Counted from the first letter of the stretch, positions 44,056 to 53,206 are shown. The stretch: DNA of 64,000 bases from Microbacterium sp. MYb62 (GCF_002979475.1 NZ_PCOY01000003.1:124001-188000), one strand, 5' to 3'. A program made the numbers and translations. The notes: generated from the sequence alone by a model not told the origin.

Positions 44056-45416
44056 CCCGCCATCATTCCACGAACGAGCGCGAGCGCATTCGCGTAGAGA
44101 AGGGCGGCTGGCAGCGCCAGCGCGACCGCGAGCCACTCGAACGCGTCGCCGAACCTCGACCAGATGAGCGAGCTCGCTCCGCGCGAGATGGGGATGACGA
44201 CGGCGACGGATGCCAGTCCGACCGCGAACAGCACGGCGGCCCCGAGCAGGTGGAATCCCGTCCCGAGAGCGACGGCTGCCTGGATGCCGGCGACCAGGAA
44301 GACGATCGCGGCGGCTGCGCGCGGGAACCAGCGGAGAATCCGGGAGGTGGTGTGCCGCGGGGTGAGCAGCAGCGCGAGGCCCACGCAGCAGAACAGCGCG
44401 ATGCCGCCGGACACCACGAAGGGATCGTCGGGCCACGGTCGCACGAACGCGATCGGTGCCATCAGTGCGGCGACGATGCTCAGCACGGCGGTCCCGGCGA
44501 TGAGCCGCGCGGACGAATCGTCGACGACCGCGGTGATGCGCTCCGGTCGCAGCAGTCCGACCGACTCGGGGATCGCTCCGCGCACGGTCCACCGGCTGGT
44601 CATGAAGTGCTTGTAGTCGATGAAGTAGCCCTCGGGAAGGTTGACGAGGCTGCTGGGCAGCGCACGTAGGCCCAGGGGGATGATTCCGAGCGAGATCGCC
44701 GCGGCCTCCGCCGGCCCCCAGCGCAGCAGCAGGGCGAGGCCCCAGACCGCGGCGAGCGCGACGAGCAGCACTGTCGCGGTGCCGGCTGCGGCCCGCATCG
44801 GGCGTGCCTTGGCGGTGACGGCGATGATCGCGGTGGTGGTCCCCGCCGCGAGGAAGCCGGCTGCGGCCGAGAGATGCGCACTCGCTTCGAGGTCGGCTGG
44901 GATCAGGAGCGCTCCGGCCGCGAACGAGAGGAGTACCGGGGCGAGCACGCCGAGGATGCCGCGCACCCCCGCCGCGGAGTCGCGACGGGCCCAGGCCACC
45001 GCCCCGCTGATCGCACCGGCGGCCACCAGGAGCGCGATCAGGAGCCGGAGCAGCGGATCACCCGCACCCTGCGCGAAGACGGCGACGAGCAGCAGTCCGG
45101 CGACCGCCAGCATCCACCATCGTGCGCCGTGGTCGGCACGGGTGGAGCCGGTCGTCGTGCCTGCGGGACGAGCCTGCGGGGCCAGCGCCGTGCGGTCGAT
45201 CAGGGCGTAGAGGCCGCCGTCGACGAGGTCTTCGCACTCGGTGTCGCCCGGAATCTCGAACCCACCGGGGCCGATGGTGATGAAGCGATCTGCCGTCGAC
45301 AGCCCGCTCAGGATCAACGCGTCTTCGAGGGTCTCGTCCAGCGGGAGCGAGAGATCGAAACGGCGATCCTCGCTCTGGAGCACGATCCGACGCCGCTCTA
45401 CGATCTCGACTGACAC
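44052..45416 (-). CDS. EccD-like protein: ubiquitin-like domain plus about eleven membrane helices
   Basis: 454 residues. Residues 1-75 form a YukD/ubiquitin-like fold (EIVERRRIVLQSEDRRFDLS, ECEDLVDGGLYALI). The rest is hydrophobic from about residue 100 to the end, as in EccD. It differs from the canonical EccD at 57489, so the locus encodes two. The second may serve a second membrane complex together with the EccC encoded here. Overlaps: TGA/ATG with the RDD-FHA gene. Confidence 0.78.
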   Translation of the reverse strand: MSVEIVERRRIVLQSEDRRFDLSLPLDETLEDALILSGLSTADRFITIGPGGFEIPGDTECEDLVDGGLYALIDRTALAPQARPAGTTTGSTRADHGARWWMLAVAGLLLVAVFAQGAGDPLLRLLIALLVAAGAISGAVAWARRDSAAGVRGILGVLAPVLLSFAAGALLIPADLEASAHLSAAAGFLAAGTTTAIIAVTAKARPMRAAAGTATVLLVALAAVWGLALLLRWGPAEAAAISLGIIPLGLRALPSSLVNLPEGYFIDYKHFMTSRWTVRGAIPESVGLLRPERITAVVDDSSARLIAGTAVLSIVAALMAPIAFVRPWPDDPFVVSGGIALFCCVGLALLLTPRHTTSRILRWFPRAAAAIVFLVAGIQAAVALGTGFHLLGAAVLFAVGLASVAVVIPISRGASSLIWSRFGDAFEWLAVALALPAALLYANALALVRGMMAG

Positions 45417-45480
45417 ACCTGCACCCTATCCACTGTGCGGGACACGCGTCGTGCGGCGACGCTGCGCAATGCTCCCGGCG

Positions 45481-45963
45481 TCACGACTGCTCCGTGTTCA
45501 CGGTGTCGATGATGTCGCGCGCACCGTCGGTCGTGATCCACACGATCGACGATGACGAGACCTCGACGACGCCCGGGACGAGGCGCTCCATCATCGACTC
45601 CACATCGATGCTGCCGCCCTCGACATCATTGACGCCGAACTTGATGCTGTCCGTCGGAAGGTCGTTCTCGTCCACGACGATCTGCAGAATCGAGGCGAGC
45701 TCCTCGTCTGTCAGTTCGGCATCGTCGAGATCCACGCCGACCCAGAGGTCGAAGGAGAGTCCGTTCGTCGCTTTTACTGCGAAAGCTTCGGTGACGCCGA
45801 TGTCAGACGCCAGCAGCGCGGCTGGGATCTCCTCGACCTCGTCATCCGCCAAATCCCCCGCGATCAACGAGCATCCAGTGAGTGGCACCAGTAAAACGAC
45901 GCCGAGCAACACCGCGGCGAGGGCGTGGCCACGACGCGCATTTCGCGAACTACCGGCGCTCAT
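45481..45963 (-). CDS. Lipoprotein, third of three paralogues
   Basis: 160 residues from ATG 45963. Lipobox VLLVPLTGCSL. The mature domain begins IAGDLADDEVEEIPAALLAS and contains DAELTDEELASILQIVVDE, shared with the two genes upstream; the last strand-helix is TTDGARDIIDTVN. No named family recognised. ATGA overlap with the preceding gene. Confidence 0.7.
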   Translation of the reverse strand: MSAGSSRNARRGHALAAVLLGVVLLVPLTGCSLIAGDLADDEVEEIPAALLASDIGVTEAFAVKATNGLSFDLWVGVDLDDAELTDEELASILQIVVDENDLPTDSIKFGVNDVEGGSIDVESMMERLVPGVVEVSSSSIVWITTDGARDIIDTVNTEQS

Positions 45964-46439
45964 TGCTCCCGCCCGACAGCGTCGATGATCTGCCGCGCCT
46001 GCTCGGTCGTGACGACGAGTCGGCTGTCGGAGTATCCCGTGTCGATGTCGGGGGCGACACTCGCCACCAAGTCATCGAGATCGACGAATTCTCCGTTGAC
46101 GTTCTGAACCGTGACGCGCATCTCATCGGTGGGGAGATCGTTGCCGTCGATGACGATCTGCAGCATCTCCGCCAGGGCGTCGTCGGAAAGCTGCGTCTGG
46201 TCGATGTCGATGCCGACACCCAGGTAAAAGGTGAACCCATCGATCCCCTTCGCCGCGAAGGCCTCCGTGACGCCGAGATCGGATTCGCGCAGAGCCGCCG
46301 GGATCGTCTCGGCGTAGTCGCCGTCGGAGAACTCCTTGGCGAAGACACCGCACCCAGTGAGTGGGAGCAACAAGGTGAGGCCGAGCAACGCTGTTACAAG
46401 ACGGATGCGATACCCGCCGATGCGCGATCCATAATCCAT
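45960..46439 (-). CDS. Lipoprotein, second of three paralogues
   Basis: 159 residues from ATG 46439, which overlaps the TGA upstream; a TTG at 46442 is less likely. Lipobox LLLPLTGCGV. The core GVGIDIDQTQLSDDALAEML aligns with its neighbours, and EQARQIIDAVGRE ends the domain. It is the most diverged of the three, so it probably has its own ligand or partner. Confidence 0.7.
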   Translation of the reverse strand: MDYGSRIGGYRIRLVTALLGLTLLLPLTGCGVFAKEFSDGDYAETIPAALRESDLGVTEAFAAKGIDGFTFYLGVGIDIDQTQLSDDALAEMLQIVIDGNDLPTDEMRVTVQNVNGEFVDLDDLVASVAPDIDTGYSDSRLVVTTEQARQIIDAVGREQ

Positions 46440-46915
46440 CAACTATCCGATCCCACGGCGTCGATGATGTCGCGCGCACCGTCCATCGTGATCCGCACTT
46501 CTCCATACAGAGAGGTGACGACGACGCCCGGGACGAGGCGCTCCATCGTCGACTCCACGTCGATGTCTTCACCATCGGCGCCCTCGACCCCAAGTTCGAT
46601 GTCATCGGTCGGCAGGTCGTTCTCGTCGACGATGATCTGCAGAATCGACGCAAGCTCGGAGTCTGTGAGCTCGTCGTGGTCGAGATCCACTCCTACTGCC
46701 AGATAATAGGTGAACCCAGTCACAGCTTTCTCCGCATAGGCGTCCGTGATCCCGATGTCCGAGGCAAGCAGCGCCGTAGGAATCTCCTCGACCTCATCGT
46801 CAGCAAGATCGCCTGCGATAAACGAGCATCCGGTGAGCGACGCCAGCAACGTGACTCCTAGCAACGCCGCGGCAAAGTTTCGACGGGGGCCGTGCGGGCG
46901 CGAGGGCAAGCGCAT
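46439..46915 (-). CDS. Lipoprotein, first of three paralogues
   Basis: 158 residues from ATG 46915 in a TGATG overlap with the candidate effector gene. Lipobox LLASLTGCSF. IAGDLADDEVEEIPTALLAS is nearly the same as in the third copy, pointing to a recent duplication of copies one and three. Translational coupling to the effector suggests a chaperone, immunity or surface-docking role (inference). Confidence 0.7.
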   Translation of the reverse strand: MRLPSRPHGPRRNFAAALLGVTLLASLTGCSFIAGDLADDEVEEIPTALLASDIGITDAYAEKAVTGFTYYLAVGVDLDHDELTDSELASILQIIVDENDLPTDDIELGVEGADGEDIDVESTMERLVPGVVVTSLYGEVRITMDGARDIIDAVGSDS

Positions 46916-48486
46916 CAGTGCTCCACTCCGGAGTACACCTGATGATCGATGACCTGTCCGCCGAGTCCCGCTAGGTTCCACGGGTCTTCACCGTCGTTGC
47001 TCTCTCGGTACTGCTCTTCCCATGCGGCGACGGACCCGGCGTAGGCATCGTTATCATGTGCCGCGAAGAAGTGCTTCCCGGGAGGATCGGGCAGCGTGAT
47101 CTGGTGCATGTTCGACGGCAAGACGGTGATCAGCGAATTCGGCACGTCGATCGGTGCGACGCCGGGGAGACCCGGCAGCGCGATCGCGCTCCCGTCGGTC
47201 ATCGGCACGACGTCGGACGCGTGCTGGAACGCGTAGACGGGGATGTGCGACGGCACCGCGAAGTTGTCGACGGGCGAGCCGTTGGTCACGACGCCGATCG
47301 GCTTGTAGGGGAAGGTCGGATCGGCAGCGAGATTGACCGCCATGATGCCACCCTGGCTGAAGCCCGTGAGCACGACGTCCGCCCCCGCGGGTATTCCCGC
47401 TTCCTTCATCGCCTGCAGGACAGCACGCTCGTATTGTCCCCGGAAGATCGGGTTGTCCATCATCAGTGCGAGGTTGCTGTCGCGGTCGTTCATCGCACCG
47501 TGCGGCCCATCGAACTCCCACGGCTGCGTCGAGGGCAACGACACCACCCAATGGGTCGAGCCATCAGGAGCGAGAACCTGTTTGATGTCAACGACTGTCG
47601 CATCCTGCCGGCCCATGGCGTCCGTCGTCGTGTTCACCTTTACAAGATCCGACAGCGAGTTGAGCGAGGTGACCTCCTGCGCGTCGTCCCACGCCTCTCG
47701 CTTCTTCCCGGAGATGTCATCGGGGTCGATCTCCCGCATGTCGACATCCGTATCGAGGAAGTCGTCCAGCACGTTCCCGCCGAGCACTCCGAGCGGGCCG
47801 CCGAAAAGCACTCCGACGATCGGCATCATGTCGGCGATCACACCACGCAACTGCTGAAGCGCGTCGCCGATGAGCGGAGCGAGCTTGTACAACAACTGCG
47901 CGAGCGACACGACGGCGCTGATCAGGCTCTTCACGAGCGCCCCACCGACCGTGATGAACTCAGCGGCGGAGTTCGCGAATCGCTCGATGTCCTGCAGCTT
48001 CGACAGCGGGTTCAACGACCATCCGAAGAGGTCGTCGGCGAAGCGGCTGAGGCGTCCCAGGAAGTCACAGATCAGCACCCGGGTCGACTCGATGATCTGC
48101 GAGACCATGCGGACGGCGCTCGCGGTCGCGCCCGTCCACTGCACCCCGTCTTCGGCGACCGAGATGAGGTCGGCGAAGCGCTCCCGCAGGGCTCGGATCA
48201 TGCGACCATCGAAATCGACGAGCGTGCGCTCCGCTCCCCGCAGCACCGTCAGCACAGAGCCGAGCGCTCGTTCGGAGTCCTCCCAGCGTGAGGCGAAGGC
48301 ACCGACCGTTCCCGGGTCGCCGAGCAGGTCGTCGAACCATTCCCGGAGCGGGGCGATGTACTGGATGAGAAGCCCCGCGATTCCGGGGATGCTCGCGCAG
48401 TCCGCCTGGGCGGAGGTGTATCCCGCAGCGCCGGCGGCCCAGGTGCCGGATCGCACCTGACCGCTGACGGCGGCGACCGCCGTCAC
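46915..48486 (-). CDS. Candidate ESX effector: WXG-type helical N-terminus fused to alpha/beta hydrolase
   Basis: 523 residues from GTG 48486, in a GTGA overlap with the EspC-like gene. Residues about 1-220 are helical with WXG-like turns (FASRWEDSERALGSVL, EDGVQWTGATASAVRMV) and no signal peptide, as in ESX-exported polymorphic proteins. From about residue 280 a hydrolase fold appears: VLTGFSQGGIMAVNLA with Ser377 in G-x-S-x-G, SHIPVYAFQHASDVVP, and His477 in FFAAHDNDAY. The pattern is closest to PE-PPE/cutinase-like esterases. It probably acts on lipids or esters outside the cell. Confidence 0.78.
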   Translation of the reverse strand: MTAVAAVSGQVRSGTWAAGAAGYTSAQADCASIPGIAGLLIQYIAPLREWFDDLLGDPGTVGAFASRWEDSERALGSVLTVLRGAERTLVDFDGRMIRALRERFADLISVAEDGVQWTGATASAVRMVSQIIESTRVLICDFLGRLSRFADDLFGWSLNPLSKLQDIERFANSAAEFITVGGALVKSLISAVVSLAQLLYKLAPLIGDALQQLRGVIADMMPIVGVLFGGPLGVLGGNVLDDFLDTDVDMREIDPDDISGKKREAWDDAQEVTSLNSLSDLVKVNTTTDAMGRQDATVVDIKQVLAPDGSTHWVVSLPSTQPWEFDGPHGAMNDRDSNLALMMDNPIFRGQYERAVLQAMKEAGIPAGADVVLTGFSQGGIMAVNLAADPTFPYKPIGVVTNGSPVDNFAVPSHIPVYAFQHASDVVPMTDGSAIALPGLPGVAPIDVPNSLITVLPSNMHQITLPDPPGKHFFAAHDNDAYAGSVAAWEEQYRESNDGEDPWNLAGLGGQVIDHQVYSGVEH

Positions 48487-48812
48487 AGGGCCAATCCCTC
48501 GATGGCGCGGAACGTCGTCACTGCGGACTCTTCGATCTCGCTGAACTGACCGGCAGTGGCCTGCAGAGCTGCAGACGTCATGGCGGACAGCGCACTCGCG
48601 GTGACGAGCGTCGAACGCGAGGAATCGGCGAGCGCCGACACCGCGGGACCGAGCAACGGTCCGCACATGGCGCCGAACGCCTCGACTCCCACGCCGCTGC
48701 CGGCGTTGGCCGCGGCAGCACGAAGCGTGTCTGCCGCGTCCGCGAGCGCGCGCACGTGCCGCTGGAGAACTTCGGGATCGATGATGATCTGCTGATTCGC
48801 TGCCGCTGTCAT
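48483..48812 (-). CDS. EspC-like (DUF2580) type VII secretion target
   Basis: 109 residues from ATG 48812. The first helix contains IIIDPEVLQRHVRALADAAD, typical of DUF2580, then GVEAFGAMCGPLLGPAVSAL and an amphipathic last helix. No signal peptide. It lies directly before, and overlaps, the candidate effector, so it may be that protein's co-secreted partner. Confidence 0.75.
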   Translation of the reverse strand: MTAAANQQIIIDPEVLQRHVRALADAADTLRAAAANAGSGVGVEAFGAMCGPLLGPAVSALADSSRSTLVTASALSAMTSAALQATAGQFSEIEESAVTTFRAIEGLAL

Positions 48813-48840
48813 GGCTGTCTTCTCTGCCGGGTCGAGGGTC

Positions 48841-49131
48841 TCAGCCGCCGAGGGCGCGCTGGCCCGCGAGGTCGGCTTCCGAATACGACGTTCCGAGGTC
48901 GGCAAGTGTCGTCGCGATGGCGTCGACGAGCTCCGCGCGCTCCCGCATCGACAGATCGAAGCGACCGTGTGCGGAGTCGAACGCAGATTGGGCGTCGCCG
49001 GACCAGGAGTCCCGAAGCACACCGGCGACGGCCAGCAGCTGCTCCAGGGCAGCATTGATGTTGGCCGACGCATCCCCGATCGACCGCGCGGCCGCCGCGA
49101 GACGCGAAGGATTGACCTCGAGCGTCGCCAT
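48841..49131 (-). CDS. WXG100-family protein
   Basis: 96 residues, the standard length. Two helices around the LRDSWSGDAQSAFDSAH turn, with the WSG motif at about residues 43-45. It overlaps the stop of the YbaB-like gene (TGATG). With the EspC-like gene it may form a heterodimer that carries the hydrolase to EccC. Confidence 0.88.
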   Translation of the reverse strand: MATLEVNPSRLAAAARSIGDASANINAALEQLLAVAGVLRDSWSGDAQSAFDSAHGRFDLSMRERAELVDAIATTLADLGTSYSEADLAGQRALGG

Positions 49132-49538
49132 CAGCGGTATCCCAGAGAGCTGTCGCCGGGTACCGGGAACGCGGCGTCGACGTCGCGTCGGACCGCATCG
49201 ACCAGGCCGGAGTCAGCGCCGAGCGTCTGCGCCATCGATTCCAGCACGATGTCGGCCGCGGCACGCTGCGCCTTGGCGATGGTCGCCGTGATCACCGCTC
49301 CGAGCGCCACGGCGTCGTCGGCCGCCGCGCTCGAGAGCCGCACCCCGGTGATTCCACCGGTCGGCTGCGCCACCACGGTGACCCTCCCGTCCGGCGATGT
49401 CACCGTCGCGGTCACCTGAGTCGCCTCGGCGGCTACGCGCGCAGCATCGTCCGCTCGCACCTGCGACTGCGCGATCTGCGCATCGATCTTCGCGTTCAAT
49501 GCCTCCATCGACGCCAGAAGGTCATCGTCCCCCGACAT
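49131..49538 (-). CDS. YbaB/EbfC-family-like protein of the ESX locus
   Basis: 135 residues. A helical N-terminus (MEALNAKIDAQIAQSQVRAD) leads to the YbaB beta core (VTATVTSPDGRVTVVAQPTG, ITGVRLSSAA) and a final helix. YbaB-like genes recur in actinobacterial ESX loci. Their role there is unknown; a nucleic-acid role is established only for free-standing YbaB. Confidence 0.72.
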   Translation of the reverse strand: MSGDDDLLASMEALNAKIDAQIAQSQVRADDAARVAAEATQVTATVTSPDGRVTVVAQPTGGITGVRLSSAAADDAVALGAVITATIAKAQRAAADIVLESMAQTLGADSGLVDAVRRDVDAAFPVPGDSSLGYR

Positions 49539-49611
49539 TGCGTTCCTCTCTCCGGTCGGCTCGAATGAGCCCTGCTTCCTTCACACACGGCCCCCCGACC
49601 GCGTCAATGAG

Positions 49612-51006
49612 TCAAGTGGCGGGCTCGTCGCGGGATCCAGCCCTCGCGCCCTTGGCGCGGGGACCGACCTCTTCGTCATCTTCGAGCTTCGGAGCGATGG
49701 GACCGCCGAGGCCCGACCGCTTGGCCTTCTCCTCCTCGTCGGCGCCGCCGGCGCCGCCCATCATGCCCATGCCAGGACGGCCACCCGCACCGGCTGCGCC
49801 CGAGGAACCGGTGCCTGCTGCACCCGCACCACCGACACCGCCCGCGCCTCCGACGCCGCCTGCACCAGTGGTGCCGCCGACACCGCCGACACCGCCCGCG
49901 CCGCCGAATGCCGAGTTGCCGAGCAGCCCGCCGCCCGCCTTCAGACCCGCACCGGATGCCGCACCGAGACCCGAGCCGCCGAGGCCGCCCATGCTGCCGA
50001 AGCCCGCGATCTTCGAGCTCGCAGCGATCGCTGCCGCACCCGCGCCGCCGCCGACGATACCGCCGAGGCCCCCACCGCCCGTGTTACCGCCGGGAAGCAG
50101 TCCGCCACCAGGGCCGGCGGGGTAACCGCCACCGGTTCCCGCGCCGCCACCGGGGCCACCGGGAAGCCCGGGCAGCACGCCGCCACCGGGAGAGTCGACC
50201 GAAGGATCCTTGCCGCCGGGGAGAACGGGGCCATCGCCGCCCGGATCCACCGGATGCCACCCGCCAGTCCCCGGTCCGCCGGGAAGAGTCGGTGCCGTGG
50301 GGGACGTCGGGACCGGCGGCTGGTACTCACCGACGCCACCGGTGGGCGGCTGATATCCGCCGACACCAGGTGTGTAGCCCGAGGGACCACCGCCGACACC
50401 CGGCGACCCGATCCTCGGGGCAGCGATCTGGGGACCACCGATGGGCCCGTCGTCGATGATCTCCTCGTTGGAGGATGAGAAAAGGCCGGCTCTCGTGAGT
50501 TCTTTGGATGCCGTGTTCAACTCCCTCGTGGGGCCGACCAACGACTTCTCAACGTCCTCGACGATCTTCCGCGCCGCCTCCTCACGTTGGTTTCCCAGGA
50601 AGTCGCCGATCGCATCCAGCGCGCTGTCGGCAGCAAGCGGCCCGAGGACAGGGTGAATCACGAACGACGCTCCCTTCGCGGCATTCGCCCAGAAGGGGTC
50701 GATCGAAGCCGAGGGAAGCTCCGCCGAAGACGCGGTCCGCCGTGCTTCGTTGCCCGCGCCGACGGCCGAATCAATAGTGCTCACGATGTCGCGGAGGTCA
50801 GTGAACTTCGTCCGAATCTCGTCGATGTCGGCAGTGGCACGCTCCGCCGCGCTGCCTTTCCATGAGTCCGATAGCCGGACCTTGGCGAGGGCACTATCCA
50901 AAGATTCCAGCGCGTTGAAGAGCGCCGACGTCTTCGGGATGATCGAATCCGAAAGCGCACGAATGCGGTTCAGCTCTGCCTCGTATCCGCCCTGCTTACC
51001 GGCCAT
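49612..51006 (-). CDS. WXG-type protein with long Gly/Pro-rich C-terminus
   Basis: 464 residues. Residues 1-100 form a helical hairpin with LSDSWKGSAAERATADI, a WXG turn. A middle region to about 190 holds VIHPVLGPLAADSALDAIGD. From about 200 the chain is Gly/Pro-rich (GGGPSGYTPGVGGYQPP; GGAGGVGGVGGTTGAGGVGG) and ends in a charged tail. The plan recalls PPE-like or EspB-like secreted proteins. The start overlaps the mycosin gene by 11 bp. Confidence 0.8.
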   Translation of the reverse strand: MAGKQGGYEAELNRIRALSDSIIPKTSALFNALESLDSALAKVRLSDSWKGSAAERATADIDEIRTKFTDLRDIVSTIDSAVGAGNEARRTASSAELPSASIDPFWANAAKGASFVIHPVLGPLAADSALDAIGDFLGNQREEAARKIVEDVEKSLVGPTRELNTASKELTRAGLFSSSNEEIIDDGPIGGPQIAAPRIGSPGVGGGPSGYTPGVGGYQPPTGGVGEYQPPVPTSPTAPTLPGGPGTGGWHPVDPGGDGPVLPGGKDPSVDSPGGGVLPGLPGGPGGGAGTGGGYPAGPGGGLLPGGNTGGGGLGGIVGGGAGAAAIAASSKIAGFGSMGGLGGSGLGAASGAGLKAGGGLLGNSAFGGAGGVGGVGGTTGAGGVGGAGGVGGAGAAGTGSSGAAGAGGRPGMGMMGGAGGADEEEKAKRSGLGGPIAPKLEDDEEVGPRAKGARAGSRDEPAT

Positions 51007-52333
51007 GGTTCCCCCCCTGTTCGGTGGTCTTTCGTCGTGAGGATCGCGTGAGGACGATCGCGAGGATGATGCCGCCGATGATCAGCAGCGCAAGCACGAC
51101 CCCGCCGCCGATGAGCCACGGGACCATCGCGGAAGCACCGGTCGGCGGCTCGGCCGCACCGGGCTCGGTGGTTGGGCTCGCCGTCGAGTCGCCATCGCCG
51201 AGCGCTGCCTTGGCCTCATCGACCGTCCGTTGAGACGGCGAGGCGTTGGGATCGTCGGCGTCGAAGATCGGATTGACATCGGGATACTTCGTCGGGTCGA
51301 CAGCCAGCATGCCAGTGAGGGATGCCGCCCCGTACCCGGTACCCGGGTTCCATTCCGGTTCGTGCTCGCCCTTGGTGCCCGTGTTGTGGATCAGGCTCTG
51401 GATCAGCTGGCCTGCGGTCGCCTCCGGGTACTTCTGCTTCACCACGGCGAGCATTCCCGCCACGATCGGCGTCGCAAACGATGTCCCCGACCCGAGCTCC
51501 TGCGCATCCCACGAATCCGACGTGCCCTGCAACAGCAGTCGAACCCCCGGTCCCGCCGTCACCACGTAGTCACTCTCGTTCGGCTTCCCGTACTGCCCGT
51601 TCTGGATCTTGCCGTCCTCGCCGAAGGCCTGCACAGCCACGACACCGTTCAATGCGGCCGGCAACACGTCGATTCCATCGTCGTTCCCCATACCGGCGAC
51701 CACCACCACGTCGTTGGCGTACGCTTCCGCGAGGCTTTTCGATGCGTCGGTACCGCCGGAGGAGATGGAGATGATGTCCGCCCCATCGGCTATCGCATCC
51801 GAGATCGCGTGGTCCAGCCCTTCCCGACCGTCCTCTGCGAAAGAGGTGCCGTTCTCCTGCAAGCATTCGGCATCGTCGCCGTCTTCATCAACGACACCGT
51901 CCAGCACGGGAGCGGTGTAGAACAGCAGTTCCACCCCAGGGGCGACCCCCTTCACCGGAGCGCCCCCTGGGGGGGCCTCACCCGTTCCCACGATCATCGA
52001 CACGACATTTGTCGCATGCGACGCGGCCACATAGTCGGTCGACACCGTCGGATACGGAGAGCCAGAAGCATCAAAGCAATACGACGGCTCACGCACCGTC
52101 ACATCGGCCCCACGGAGACCGATCACATCAGGATTGATCTGACTGTCGATCACCGCCACCTTCACCCCCGACCCATCGAAACCCGCATCATGCGCAGCCT
52201 GGATATTGCCCCGGTCGAACCACCACAAGCCCGACTCCGCCGTCCCGGCGGCGGCAGCTGACGGCACTATGACGGCAACGGCGAGCCCTGCTACGGCAGC
52301 AATCGCTGGGAGACCTCGACGCGGACGTCTCAT
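50996..52333 (-). CDS. mycP: Mycosin, subtilisin-type T7SS protease (copy 1)
   Basis: 445 residues. Signal peptide to about residue 29, catalytic Asp63 (VAVIDSQIN), His106 (ASHATNVVSM) and Ser285 (GSGTSFATP), oxyanion Asn217 (AGMGND). A C-terminal helix (VPWLIGGGVVLALLIIGGII) anchors it. Mycosins stabilise the ESX channel and trim secreted EspB-type proteins. The stop-start overlap with the helical-protein gene is TGATG. It is nearly identical to copy 2 over most of the catalytic domain. Confidence 0.95.
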   Translation of the reverse strand: MRRPRRGLPAIAAVAGLAVAVIVPSAAAAGTAESGLWWFDRGNIQAAHDAGFDGSGVKVAVIDSQINPDVIGLRGADVTVREPSYCFDASGSPYPTVSTDYVAASHATNVVSMIVGTGEAPPGGAPVKGVAPGVELLFYTAPVLDGVVDEDGDDAECLQENGTSFAEDGREGLDHAISDAIADGADIISISSGGTDASKSLAEAYANDVVVVAGMGNDDGIDVLPAALNGVVAVQAFGEDGKIQNGQYGKPNESDYVVTAGPGVRLLLQGTSDSWDAQELGSGTSFATPIVAGMLAVVKQKYPEATAGQLIQSLIHNTGTKGEHEPEWNPGTGYGAASLTGMLAVDPTKYPDVNPIFDADDPNASPSQRTVDEAKAALGDGDSTASPTTEPGAAEPPTGASAMVPWLIGGGVVLALLIIGGIILAIVLTRSSRRKTTEQGGNHGR

Positions 52334-52758
52334 CAGAAGTCGGCGTCCTCAGCCTGGTCGGAAGTGTTCGCGGAATTGGCCCGAGCGCCGTTCTCCGCTC
52401 CGCCACTCGTCCCCATGGTCGTGCCTGCCGTCGCGGGCGAGGCTGCCTGCTCGACAGCCGAATCCAGCAACGACACGATCAGCTTCGTCTCGTCGGCCAG
52501 CGCGGCATCCTGCTCCGCGATCTGCAGGACCGCCGCTCGAATCGTGTCGTGGGTGTTCTGCAGCTTCTCAAGGGCACGTTCGGTCGCGGAACCCATCTCG
52601 CGGGCGGCGCGAGACACAGCCTCGTGGAACTCGCGCGTCGTATTCGACACGTCACCCTCGGCGACACCCACCTCAGCCGGACTCGGGAACTCCTGCAGTT
52701 CGCGCAGAAGTCGCTTCAGCTCGGCGAACACTCCATCGAAGTCGACTGCGATAGCCAT
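52333..52758 (-). CDS. ESX-linked helical protein
   Basis: 141 residues from ATG 52758 after GGAGGGG. Long helices (FAELKRLLRELQEF; FHEAVSRAAREMGSATERAL) and a low-complexity Ala/Gly/Ser tail. No signal peptide and no clear WXG turn. It is coupled to mycosin copy 1 and may be an exported structural protein. A strong hairpin separates it from the WXG gene upstream. Confidence 0.68.
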   Translation of the reverse strand: MAIAVDFDGVFAELKRLLRELQEFPSPAEVGVAEGDVSNTTREFHEAVSRAAREMGSATERALEKLQNTHDTIRAAVLQIAEQDAALADETKLIVSLLDSAVEQAASPATAGTTMGTSGGAENGARANSANTSDQAEDADF

Positions 52759-52840
52759 CGACGCCCCTCCTTGTTTACAACGGCGAATCCCGTGACACCT
52801 GCTGTACCGTCCGGTCACTCACCGAAAAGCACAGCAGACG

Positions 52841-52878
52841 GCGCGGGTCCGACGCATCCCTGCGACGGACCCGCGCCA
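52841..52878 (-). terminator. 12-bp hairpin after the first WXG gene pair
   Basis: GGCGCGGGTCCG (52841-52852) pairs exactly with CGGACCCGCGCC (52867-52878). It lies 5 bp after the stop of the WXG gene. It probably ends or attenuates part of the transcription, letting the two WXG proteins be made in excess over the downstream genes. Confidence 0.7.
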
Positions 52879-52883
52879 CGGGG

Positions 52884-53174
52884 TCAGGCCCCGAACCGCC
52901 CGGCAGCCGACTTATCGGTCTGCACGTACTGGCCCGAGATCTCCTCGGTCTTGCCCGCGATCTGCGTGAGCAACTGCTGCATCTCACTCAGCGAACGGTT
53001 CCACTTGGCCTGCGCCTGGTCGTACGCCTGCTGCGCGGCACCATCCCACGAAGCCCGCAGCTTGCCGACCTCGGACTCGAGACGGTCCAGCTCGGAACGA
53101 ATACCCTGCGACCCGCTGCGGATCTGCGCTGCCAGAGCGTTGACCTGCTCCGGGCGAACCGACATTGACTGCAT
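52884..53174 (-). CDS. WXG100-family protein (EsxA-like)
   Basis: 96 residues from ATG 53174, with AAGGAGA 6 nt upstream (the ATG at 53177 is too close). LRASWDGAAQQAYDQAQAKW holds the W-x-G turn between two helices, and TEEISGQYVQTDKSAAGRF is a flexible C-terminal tail. It should pair with the WXG protein encoded next to it and be exported through EccC. Confidence 0.92.
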   Translation of the reverse strand: MQSMSVRPEQVNALAAQIRSGSQGIRSELDRLESEVGKLRASWDGAAQQAYDQAQAKWNRSLSEMQQLLTQIAGKTEEISGQYVQTDKSAAGRFGA

Positions 53175-53206
53175 CATGTTCTCCTTGAAATCTCTGTGGT
53201 CTACGC

